A stretch of DNA of 5,267 nucleotides from Pseudanabaena sp. UBA1465 (GTDB taxonomy: Bacteria; Cyanobacteriota; Cyanobacteriia; Pseudanabaenales; Pseudanabaenaceae), in contig DCSN01000114.1 of NCBI GenBank assembly GCA_002325645.1, positions 1 through 5,267 of the forward strand, read 5' to 3'. Below are positions 1 to 5,267 of this stretch, in pieces. The notes beneath the pieces were generated by a model. It had not been told where the DNA came from. It worked only from the letters and a program-made list of their open reading frames with translations, and did not search any database. The position numbers and the translations under genes were made by a program. Numbering within the stretch: position 1 is the first letter of the stretch; every line of letters starts with the position of its first letter.

Positions 1-1828
1 TTGGAGCAGAAGCTAACACCACTGGATCAATAATTGAAATTTCTGCCGAATAAAGACCAGTTGAGTTTTCTCTATTAAGATATTGCCCTAGAGCAGCATC
101 TCTCGTCAAGGCAACACCTTTACCGAATATATCAATACTTTTTCCAAAAAGCTTTGCTTGTTTTATCCAATCTTCACGATTAAATGCCATTTTAAAAAGT
201 TGTTGAATAATATCCTTTTCTTCGATTCCATATGCTTTCCCTATACCTACTAGATTATCTGGCTTTTGAATGCAGGTAAAAACTTCTCCGAGATCGTTTG
301 ATAAAGAGCAGTCAGCCACAACTGGACCGATATCTTCAATAATAGGAATACCTGACAGAGTAAACATGTCAGAAACCATATTAGCAACATTAATTACTAA
401 TGCTCCATATGTCTGTTTATCACTTTTTCGATTTAGTTTTGCTCCTGCCGAAATAATAATAGTGTAATCACCATGCTTCCATCTTCCACCATCTCTTGGT
501 GTTATTGTTTCTTCTTTACGACTTCCACCACTCGCTGTTGTAAATACAGTACCATCCCAGATTCCTACTTCCTGTGGTTTCAGTAATAGTTCAGCTACGA
601 CATCTTGATCGAGCAGTTTCTTTCCACCGTAATCATCATTGGTAAGATCCTTCGATTTGACTTTATCTTTAGGAACAACTATTACCTGCTGCGCCAATAT
701 CGATCCACCAGAAATCTTAATACCATCTGATGTAGCCTGTAACTCATAACCATGATGATATGGATATCCTCTCACTTCAAAATCATGATCAAATTGTCGA
801 GTCAATTTATATTCAAGATTTGTGGAAGCCTGATTAGCACCTTGGGCATTTGCAGGTTCTCCAAACCAGTTAGAGAATAAATCTATTGGAAGACTACTTC
901 TTTTAGCCTCAATTCGAGTTGCTTCCCCAACTTCTGCCTTGCCAATTTTTTGCTGTAAAAAATTTTTGAAAGCTTCAGCACGATCTTTACCGATGAAAGA
1001 ACCTACTTGGATAGCTTCTTTATTTTTGTCTTTTCTAATAGTCCGTATTGCATCTTGGCAAAATTGAGTGGTAATAATTTGAAAGTTTTTATCGGAATAG
1101 TCTGCAAAGACAGGATAAATATCAAGTGGATACGACTTTGCATCGCTAGGGAGTTGATCGCCACAAACTGGTTTGGGAAACTTTTCCTGATCAAACGATA
1201 TTTGCGGTTGAGTATTGTTTGTGGCAGGTTGTGATGGATTACTGGCAGGTTTTGCATTAGGAGTAGCAGTAGCTGCGACTAAAATTCCTTTTTGCTTTGC
1301 AATATCAAAAGCTATTGCCATCTCTGCTTGAATCAAATCTTTATCAGACAGAGATGTTACTGAAGTGACTTTTTGTTTTAAAGCTTCAAAACCAGAATGT
1401 TTTGGTATGTTTTTGAATATGGCGACTCTAGCATCAAAAGGTAGTCCCCAAAACAACGGATTCATAAAAACTAAACCACGAGCAGTGGACTCAAAATCTA
1501 GTTTAGGCTTGTCGTTTACACTTGGTATTACAAAATCAAGTAGCCTCAACTCATCTCCAAATTTAGCAGCAACCAGAGAAGTTGTGTTCTTATTTTCAGT
1601 TTTAGGAAGCTTTATATTTAACGAATTACTAGAGATAGGCTTTGATTCTGACAGACTCATAAGTGTGCCAGACTTTAGATCAGTTATCCCAGCAGGGTTA
1701 CTACCAATCTGAACCTCAACCCCCGAATTACCAAACAATTGCTGAACAGCAGAACAGCTACATAAAAAAATGAGACAAAACACGATCAGAGATCTAACTG
1801 CTTGCCTTCTCTGCCAAAGCTTATACAT
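1..1828 (-). CDS. Large putative lipoprotein with SPOR-like module, 3' end outside window
   Basis: Reading the minus strand from the ATG at 1828, the frame is open to base 1, giving at least 609 codons with no stop; the C-terminus lies outside the window. The N-terminus (residues 1-25) has basic residues R7, R8 and R12, a hydrophobic stretch and the lipobox-like LCSC ending at Cys25, which suggests export and lipid anchoring. Residues about 185-209 are a Pro/Ala/Asn/Thr/Gln-rich linker. Residues about 236-303 (YPVFADYSD, then FCQDAI, AIQVGSF, DRAEAFKNF and GKAEVGE) resemble a short SPOR-like module I associate with cyanobacterial secreted or membrane proteins; this is from memory. The remaining C-terminal 300 residues contain Gly-rich, strand-forming segments (for example RDGGRWKHGDYTIIISAGAK) that I do not recognise. 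Only a weak ribosome site precedes the ATG. Function is unknown; an envelope-associated role is inference from the signal peptide. Small ORFs in other frames here are shadows. Confidence 0.8.
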   Translation of the reverse strand, partial: MYKLWQRRQAVRSLIVFCLIFLCSCSAVQQLFGNSGVEVQIGSNPAGITDLKSGTLMSLSESKPISSNSLNIKLPKTENKNTTSLVAAKFGDELRLLDFVIPSVNDKPKLDFESTARGLVFMNPLFWGLPFDARVAIFKNIPKHSGFEALKQKVTSVTSLSDKDLIQAEMAIAFDIAKQKGILVAATATPNAKPASNPSQPATNNTQPQISFDQEKFPKPVCGDQLPSDAKSYPLDIYPVFADYSDKNFQIITTQFCQDAIRTIRKDKNKEAIQVGSFIGKDRAEAFKNFLQQKIGKAEVGEATRIEAKRSSLPIDLFSNWFGEPANAQGANQASTNLEYKLTRQFDHDFEVRGYPYHHGYELQATSDGIKISGGSILAQQVIVVPKDKVKSKDLTNDDYGGKKLLDQDVVAELLLKPQEVGIWDGTVFTTASGGSRKEETITPRDGGRWKHGDYTIIISAGAKLNRKSDKQTYGALVINVANMVSDMFTLSGIPIIEDIGPVVADCSLSNDLGEVFTCIQKPDNLVGIGKAYGIEEKDIIQQLFKMAFNREDWIKQAKLFGKSIDIFGKGVALTRDAALGQYLNRENSTGLYSAEISIIDPVVLASAP

Positions 1829-1874
1829 AGATATAATTCACTTTCACGAATTAGTCATAGACTTTATTGACTTT

Positions 1875-1902
1875 ATCATATCCAAGTTTTTAAATAAAAC
1901 AA
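1875..1902 (-). promoter_or_regulatory. Candidate sigma-70-type promoter for the lipoprotein gene
   Basis: On the minus strand, TTGTTT (1897-1902) and TATGAT (1875-1880) are separated by 16 bases, about 46 bases upstream of the ATG at 1828. The -10 box matches TATAAT at five of six positions and the -35 box is weak. The surrounding 1829-2005 interval is AT-rich and holds no gene that I can see, so chance matches are likely. Confidence 0.3.
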
Positions 1903-2005
1903 GTTATATTGCGTAATATTAAGCTACAAAGATTTAATATTGCTAATTTTCGGCAGTTATGTTTAATTTCACTCCTCTTATTTTGGTTTCAACCAATACT
2001 CAAAA

Positions 2006-2443
2006 CTAAAAAATATTAGATCCTTCGATCAACTGTTCAATACCAGAAGGAAAATCACCCTTCTCAACTATCTTCCCAAAAACCCTATAACAATCATTCT
2101 TCCCACCCTCATTCCTTGGATATCCCAACCAAAGAATCACAATCGAATCCTGCTCTACATCAACCCTAAAAAACAATCGATAGCGATCAAAAATACCAAC
2201 CTACTTAACTCGCCTATAATCGCTCAAATCCCCCCTAAGCTCAAAATCCTTACTAAATGGATCATTAGGAATAGACTCCTTAATCGCTCTTTGTAAAGCT
2301 TTCAGCAACTTAGGCTTAAAACGCTCCTTGTATTGTTTAGGCGTATCTCTTTCTTTAAACTTAACCGAACTCTCGATAAGCTCCTGAAACTGCTTATTAA
2401 AAACACTGTGGAAATAGATTTTCCATCCATTGACCTCTATCAA
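2006..2443 (-). pseudogene. yhaV: YhaV-family toxin gene interrupted by an in-frame amber codon
   Basis: YhaV toxins are RelE-fold ribonucleases paired with PrlF antitoxins. From the TTG at 2443 the frame gives an 80-residue protein opening with EVNGWKIYFH, a YhaV-family signature, and ending at YRRVK before TAG at 2201-2203. In the same frame, without any shift, the next 64 codons encode FDRYRLFFRVD, IVILWLGYPR and GGKNDCYRVFGKIVEKGDF, the typical C-terminal half, before a TAG at 2006-2008. The total is 146 codons including both stops, so one nonsense change is the only visible lesion. The truncated product would lack the core strands of the RelE fold and is presumably inactive unless the amber is read through. 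The TTG start overlaps the antitoxin stop by 4 bases (TTGA), and a Shine-Dalgarno-like GAGGGAG lies 10 bases upstream (2454-2460), which supports this start. A sequencing error at one base would restore the gene. Confidence 0.85.
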
Positions 2444-2685
2444 TCTATTTCAACTCCCTCAGTAAGCGCCGAAACTCTAGCATCCATCTCACTTGTATAA
2501 GAGACTAAATTCAAAGGATTTTTCTTTGCATCATTCCACAAAAAATCAAGAAAATTTTTCAGCATAACTGAATTTTCTTCAGAAATATTTATTGTTGAAA
2601 CCACTCGGCTACTCAACACATTAAAGCCCAAGGCAATTTGCCTTTTTGTGTGACCTAAGCTTAGATTTCTCAAATGGATCTTCAT
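2440..2685 (-). CDS. prlF: PrlF-type antitoxin remnant, N-terminal domain not recognisable
   Basis: This 81-residue ORF lies directly upstream of the YhaV-type toxin and overlaps it by 4 bases, the normal antitoxin-first layout of a type II toxin-antitoxin operon. Residues about 42-81 (LKNFLDFLWNDAKKNP, then SEMDARVSALTEGVEID) fit the C-terminal half of cyanobacterial PrlF antitoxins, the toxin-binding part. The first 40 residues do not look like the usual SpoVT-AbrB DNA-binding domain: I see no RYQTTVP-type strand. The acidic tail that often follows GVEID in this family is also absent. ATG 2685 is the only plausible start, because an in-frame stop lies 13 codons upstream with no other start codon between. 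The protein may still bind toxin but has probably lost DNA binding and autoregulation; alternatively it carries an unfamiliar N-terminal domain. Marked CDS because the frame is intact. Confidence 0.6.
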   Translation of the reverse strand: MKIHLRNLSLGHTKRQIALGFNVLSSRVVSTINISEENSVMLKNFLDFLWNDAKKNPLNLVSYTSEMDARVSALTEGVEID

Positions 2686-2789
2686 ATTTTTATTGCCTAA
2701 ACCATGAACTGTTAGACTAGTTTTTTATATTTAACAGTACTTTCACTGATTTTATCCCATTTTACAAATAAAAGTTAGCTATCTTTAAA
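2686..2789. other. AT-rich spacer between divergent genes
   Basis: This stretch separates the minus-strand antitoxin from the plus-strand ATPase remnant. It should hold the toxin-antitoxin promoter, but I see no convincing -35/-10 pair or operator palindrome. In one minus-strand frame a short SESTV-like string (about 2733-2748) faintly recalls the start of PrlF antitoxins; this is too weak to call as displaced antitoxin sequence. Confidence 0.4.
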
Positions 2790-3287
2790 GCCAGAAGCGG
2801 CGCACCCAAAGTCCTGCCAATGGTGCGCGTCAAAAATCGCGACAACCAACTCCACGACGAGTGCATTCATCTATTGCGCGACATGGTTCTCGCCCGTGCC
2901 TTTCCCGACCTTCCCTCAGAGGAACGCGCACAATATCTTGACCAAGTATTTGAAAATCAAGAAACCAGCGATCGGCTTTGCACCGTCAGTGGCGGTCACG
3001 TTCGCAACCTCCTCGTTCTCCTCTACGGCTGCCTCCAAAAACAAGACCCACCCATCGATCGCGACACCCTCGAAGAAGTAATCGCCACCCAACGCGATTC
3101 CCTCATCAGAGCGATCACCGCCAATGAATGGGAACTTCTGCAACAAGTCAAAGCTCAAAAAGCCGTAGTCGGCGAAGAAGGCTATCAAACCCTCCTCCGC
3201 AGTCTCTTTGTCTTTGAATATCTCGACGAACTCGGCACATGGTTCGGACTCAACCCGATCCTTGCCGAAGCCGAACAATTGAAGTAG
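2772..3287 (+). pseudogene. 5'-truncated P-loop ATPase-like protein, C-terminal remnant
   Basis: The frame is open from 2772 to the TAG at 3285-3287; an ATG at 2820 would give 155 residues. The sequence MVLARAFPDLPSEERAQYL, then LCTVSGGHVRNLLVLLYGCL, then EYQTLLRS-like GYQTLLRSLFVFEYLDE and WFGLNPILAEAE match my memory of the C-terminal domain of AAA/P-loop ATPases of roughly 400 residues in cyanobacteria. No Walker A or Walker B motif is present. Family-like sequence (APKVLPMVRVKNRDN) begins before the ATG and the ATG has no Shine-Dalgarno sequence, so the ATG is not the ancestral start. Base composition switches abruptly near 2790 from AT-rich to GC-rich, which marks the likely breakpoint of a deletion or rearrangement. 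The remaining frame is clean, so the loss may be recent. It cannot hydrolyse ATP as it stands. The exact subfamily is uncertain. Confidence 0.7.
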
Positions 3288-3320
3288 ATGTCTCTCAATA
3301 GAACTAGACTGCAATCCTGA

Positions 3321-3354
3321 ATATTTTAAGCTGGGTGAGCATCAGCTTAAATAT
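3321..3354. repeat. Imperfect inverted repeat upstream of the Uma2 pair
   Basis: ATATTTTAAGCTG (3321-3333) and CAGCTTAAATAT (3343-3354) form a stem of 12 pairs with one bulged T and a 9-base loop. It sits between the ATPase remnant and the Uma2 genes. No T-run follows the stem, so it is not a standard intrinsic terminator; it could be an operator, a weak terminator or chance in AT-rich DNA. A -10-like TAAAAT lies just downstream at 3359-3364 without a good -35 partner. Confidence 0.4.
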
Positions 3355-3391
3355 CTCTTAAAATATCTTTAATGGTAATCAGGACAAGATT

Positions 3392-3943
3392 ATGAGCATC
3401 GCTACTATCGAACTGAAAAGGCATCATTTCAATGTGCAGCAATATCACCAGATGTATGAGGCAGGGATCTTCTCAGAGAGCGATCGCCTTGAATTAATTT
3501 ATGGAGAGCTAGTCACCATGTCCCCAATTAATCGCCGTCATGCTGCTTGTGTAAAGCGTTTAACTTATTTACTCAGTTCACGCTTTGGCAAAAAAGTTTT
3601 ACTGAGTATTCAAGATCCCATCCGTCTATCCGATGACTCAGAACCGCAGCCTGATGTCGCAATTCTCAAATGGCAGGATGATTTTTATATTTCTGGACAT
3701 CCCACCGCATCGGATATTCATTGGCTGATTGAAGTTTCCGATACAACGATTGGGATCGATCGCCGTGTTAAAGTTCCCCTCTATGCTGAATCTGGAGTTG
3801 CGGAAACATGGCTAGTGAATCTCAATGAGGATTGTCTAGAAGTTTATCGAGATAATGAAGAATTGATTTTACAAAGGGGCGATCGCATTGCCTCCCTTGC
3901 TTTTCCTGATGTAGTATTTGCAGTAACCGATATCTTGGGATAA
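3392..3943 (+). CDS. Uma2 family endonuclease-fold protein (DUF820)
   Basis: The 183-residue product is a full-length Uma2/DUF820 protein with the PD-(D/E)XK nuclease fold. Seen in the sequence: the N-terminal YHQMYEAGIF and RLELIYGELVTMSPI (E34, G38, E39), H50 in NRRHA, the core Asp in QPDVAIL (D88), WLIEVSDTT with E114, then D123 and K127 in DRRVKVPLYAESGVAETWLV. All expected active-site acids and the lysine are present, so the fold looks intact. AGGA at 3381-3384, 7 bases before the ATG, is a good ribosome site and fixes the start. The next gene begins 5 bases after the stop, so the two are probably co-transcribed. Two HIP1 octamers lie inside. The family is widely annotated as endonuclease, but the biological substrate is generally unknown and cannot be inferred here. 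Confidence 0.92.
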   Translation: MSIATIELKRHHFNVQQYHQMYEAGIFSESDRLELIYGELVTMSPINRRHAACVKRLTYLLSSRFGKKVLLSIQDPIRLSDDSEPQPDVAILKWQDDFYISGHPTASDIHWLIEVSDTTIGIDRRVKVPLYAESGVAETWLVNLNEDCLEVYRDNEELILQRGDRIASLAFPDVVFAVTDILG

Positions 3944-4593
3944 AAACTATGGTACTTGCAGCACCTGTGATCAAACCAGTCAACCCAATCGAATATCCCT
4001 CTAGCGATGGTGAGCCTGTGGCGGAAACTTACGACCATTTTTATGCGATCGCCGTACTTTTAGAAATGCTGCGGCAATATTTAACAGGCAGACAAGCAAC
4101 GGTTTTGGGCAATCAGTTTCTTTACTATGCCCAAGGATTGCCGAGAATGCGCGTGGCTCCCGATGTGATGGTAATTTTTGATGTGGCGGCTGGTGGTCGG
4201 GACAATTATAAAATTTGGGAAGAGGGACAAGTGCCTGCGGTGATTTTTGAAATTACATCGAAGGGTACGCAGGATGTAGATACAGGAATTAAGCGCGAAC
4301 TGTATGCTCAGATGGGTGTGCAGGAATATTGGCTATTTGACCCGAAAAATGAATGGGTTAAGGGACAGTTGCAGGGCTATCGCCTCAATGATGATGATGA
4401 ATATGACCGCATTAACGATGGTCAGAGCCTTGTATTAGGACTGAGATTATCGATTGAGGACAAAAAAATTGCCTTGCACCGTCTCGACAATGGCGAAAAG
4501 TTGCCTTTTCCCTCTGAGCTTGCGGAACAAGTCGCTCAAGAGCGGCAAGCTAAGCAAGAACTTGAGGTGTTATTGCAACGCTACCGCGATCGC
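3480..4593. repeat. Four HIP1 octamers (GCGATCGC)
   Basis: Exact GCGATCGC copies occur at 3480-3487, 3879-3886, 4045-4052 and 4586-4593, all within the two Uma2 coding regions. I find none in 1-3391. HIP1 over-representation is characteristic of many cyanobacterial genomes; their absence from the left half may reflect its AT-rich or foreign character, or simply chance. Confidence 0.85.
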
Positions 4594-4611
4594 TATGGAG
4601 ATCTTGAATAA
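3949..4611 (+). CDS. Uma2 family endonuclease-fold protein, long subtype with C-terminal coiled coil
   Basis: The 220-residue protein belongs to a second Uma2/DUF820 subtype. Residues 25-72 (AETYDHFYAIAVLLEMLRQYL, then FLYYAQG and VAPDVMVIFDV with D72) and 95-131 (VPAVIFEITSKGTQDVDTGIK, ELYAQMGVQEYWLFDP, with E101, D111 and K115) carry the PD-(D/E)XK-type core. LQGYRL and VLGLRLSIED follow. Residues about 189-214 (ELAEQVAQERQAKQELEVLL) form a charged heptad-like helix, as is common at the end of this subtype; the usual final short hydrophobic motif is replaced by RYRDRYGDLE. The start lies 5 bases after the stop of the upstream Uma2 gene, with no clear Shine-Dalgarno sequence, suggesting translational coupling. 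The two proteins are divergent in sequence rather than a recent duplication. Whether they form a heteromer is unknown. Confidence 0.92.
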   Translation: MVLAAPVIKPVNPIEYPSSDGEPVAETYDHFYAIAVLLEMLRQYLTGRQATVLGNQFLYYAQGLPRMRVAPDVMVIFDVAAGGRDNYKIWEEGQVPAVIFEITSKGTQDVDTGIKRELYAQMGVQEYWLFDPKNEWVKGQLQGYRLNDDDEYDRINDGQSLVLGLRLSIEDKKIALHRLDNGEKLPFPSELAEQVAQERQAKQELEVLLQRYRDRYGDLE

Positions 4612-4623
4612 CCAACCAAAATC

Positions 4624-4852
4624 ATGAGCCAAATCACTGTAAAAATTCAACTTCCCTTTGAGTAGCTTATTCAAACTGTAGAGCAGCTAGATGCGTCTGA
4701 GCTAGAACAATTGATTGCCAAAGGATCAATCTTTGCTATTGCAACAAATTACTCAATGTATTCCCAGTCAACTACAAGAGCGCCATAACTTGCTTATTGG
4801 TAAGCGTCAAGATAACTCTCTTACAGCAGCAATTCCAAATTCAAAACCGTAG
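4624..4852 (+). pseudogene. Broken small cyanobacterial protein gene, amber codon plus frameshift
   Basis: ATG 4624 opens MSQITVKIQLPFE, then TAG at 4663-4665, then in the same frame LIQTVEQLDASELEQLIAK. This is the N-terminus of a small cyanobacterial protein family (about 130 residues) that I recall as MSQITV...LPFEQLI..VEQLD..ELEQLL, so TAG most likely replaced CAG. After IAK the frame is lost; homology resumes one frame over at 4733 as LLLQQITQCIPSQLQERHNL, then LIGKRQDNSLTAA, matching the family's L..KIN...P...Q.RY.EL..KRQ..TLT segment, and ends at TAG 4850-4852. The last third of the family is absent. The gene starts 12 bases after the second Uma2 gene with no clear Shine-Dalgarno sequence, so it was probably third in that operon. 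The family's function is unknown to me; it often lies beside small nuclease or toxin-like genes. Confidence 0.7.
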
Positions 4853-4880
4853 CAGTGGATACATAATATCAACAATGAAA

Positions 4881-5036
4881 TTAGCCCGAATTTGCAAATA
4901 CAGGAGCATCATCAAGCATAAATTCGATTAAATGTTGCCAACTCTTAAAGACAAAGTACTTGGTAAGAGAGAGAATGTCTTGAAAGAATCCTCTACGAGT
5001 ACCACGCTTACGACGAATCTCTTGATACCTAGAATC
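4881..5036 (-). pseudogene. Possible transposase C-terminal remnant
   Basis: The minus-strand frame ending at the TAA 4881-4883 encodes DSRYQEIRRKRGTRRGFFQD, then ILSLTKYFVFKSWQHLIEFM and LDDAPVFANSG. The basic segment followed by an aromatic F..W..L..FML tail resembles the C-terminus of DDE-type transposases in cyanobacteria, but I cannot assign an IS family. Reading upstream, the frame enters the inverted-repeat element at 5037 and meets a stop inside it (5079-5081), so the TTG at 5075 is not a genuine start and the coding remnant should be taken to end at the element. The rest of the transposase is not in the window. It could also be an unrelated small ORF. Confidence 0.4.
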
Positions 5037-5133
5037 TACTCCCTTCCCAGTATCAAAATGGACATTAAAAACCAAGAATTAGCGTTGCGGTGCGAAGCGC
5101 CGCAACGTCTAATCTTTCACTGGGAAGGGAGTA
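5037..5133. mobile_element. MITE-like element with 13-bp terminal inverted repeats and TA flanks
   Basis: CTCCCTTCCCAGT (5039-5051) is perfectly inverted as ACTGGGAAGGGAG (5119-5131). Each end is bordered by TA (5037-5038 and 5132-5133), the target duplication expected for IS630/Tc1-mariner-type elements, so the inverted match extends to 15 bp. The element proper is 93 bp, has no coding capacity, and holds a second hairpin at 5079-5112 (TTAGCGTTGCGG pairing with CCGCAACGTCTAA, one bulged base). This fits a non-autonomous element mobilised in trans. TA flanks alone are weak evidence because TA is common. Confidence 0.55.
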
Positions 5134-5137
5134 TCAA

Positions 5138-5167
5138 GTGTGAAATCGTGTGAAATCGTGCGAAATA
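5138..5167. repeat. 10-bp tandem repeat, three units
   Basis: GTGTGAAATC at 5138-5147 and 5148-5157 are identical, followed by GTGCGAAATA at 5158-5167 with two changes. The repeat starts five bases outside the MITE-like element. No function is apparent; slipped-strand duplication is the simple explanation. Confidence 0.75.
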
Positions 5168-5202
5168 GAAAAGCTAACACATTACAGCAAAACTCGATCA
5201 AA

Positions 5203-5267
5203 CCCGCCACAAGAAGGGTCGCAGGGCGAAGCCCCGCAACGGGTTTTATATTTTAATTTGTGGCGGG
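5203..5267. repeat. Nested palindromic element at the right edge
   Basis: CCCGCCACAA (5203-5212) is perfectly inverted as TTGTGGCGGG (5258-5267). Inside it, a GC-rich hairpin at 5218-5240 has ten-base arms with two mismatched pairs around a GAA loop. The outer arms may extend beyond the window. The inner core is 19/23 identical to the hairpin core at 5084-5106 in the neighbouring MITE-like element, so both belong to one family of dispersed palindromes. It could act as a bidirectional structure in RNA, but there is no adjacent gene end to argue for a terminator. Confidence 0.7.

Noticed and set aside
1003..1712. Small ORFs on both strands inside the lipoprotein gene
   Set aside because: They are antisense or in alternative frames of a continuously open 609-codon frame, with no ribosome sites or recognisable motifs.
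1984..1997. TTGGTT/AACCAA palindrome as a terminator for the toxin gene
   Set aside because: The loop would be only two bases and no convincing U-run is positioned after the stem on the minus strand.
2916..3314. 132-codon minus-strand ORF opposite the ATPase remnant
   Set aside because: The plus-strand frame carries clear family motifs; the antisense ORF is a by-product of GC-biased codon use.
3348..3369. Direct repeat TTAAATATCT / TTAAAATATCT before the Uma2 genes as an operator
   Set aside because: Too short and AT-rich to separate from background, with an imperfect match.
4932..5153. 73-codon plus-strand ORF across the repeat element
   Set aside because: It runs through a non-coding inverted-repeat element and has no recognisable sequence; chance ORF.
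5037..5267. CRISPR-like array
   Set aside because: Repeats are inverted, differ in their flanking arms, and are not regularly spaced by unique spacers; no cas gene is present.

Overview
The window looks like accessory chromosomal DNA from a cyanobacterium. Four copies of the octamer GCGATCGC (HIP1, highly abundant in many cyanobacterial genomes) lie in the 1.2 kb that holds two Uma2-family (DUF820) genes, a family greatly expanded in cyanobacteria. The left half is AT-rich. The genus cannot be fixed from the sequence.

Layout: (1) 1-1828, minus strand: a large lipoprotein-like secreted protein running off the left edge, with at least 609 codons, a lipobox, a Pro/Asn/Ala/Thr linker and a small SPOR-like module; function unknown. 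(2) 2006-2685, minus strand: a PrlF/YhaV-type toxin-antitoxin pair in decay. The toxin gene has one in-frame amber codon at 2201-2203, after which clear YhaV-family sequence continues for 64 codons. The antitoxin keeps only its recognisable C-terminal half. (3) 2772-3287, plus strand: the C-terminal part of a P-loop ATPase-like protein whose 5' part, including the nucleotide-binding motifs, is missing. A sharp composition change near 2790 marks the break. (4) 3392-4611, plus strand: two intact, closely spaced Uma2-family nuclease-fold genes. (5) 4624-4852, plus strand: a broken small gene that would have been third in that operon, with an amber codon and a frameshift. (6) 4881-5036, minus strand: a possible transposase C-terminal remnant, bounded by a MITE-like element at 5037-5133. 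Beyond that come a 10-bp tandem repeat and a second hairpin element that shares a 23-nt palindromic core with the first.

Taken together, the right two thirds read as a graveyard of toxin-antitoxin, ATPase and transposase genes and palindromic repeats surrounding one intact unit, the Uma2 pair. I see no clearly new complete system. The most unusual features are the single-amber toxin, the broken third gene behind the Uma2 pair, and the TA-flanked MITE-like element sharing its core with the neighbouring hairpin. Family assignments come from recalled motifs; no database search was run.
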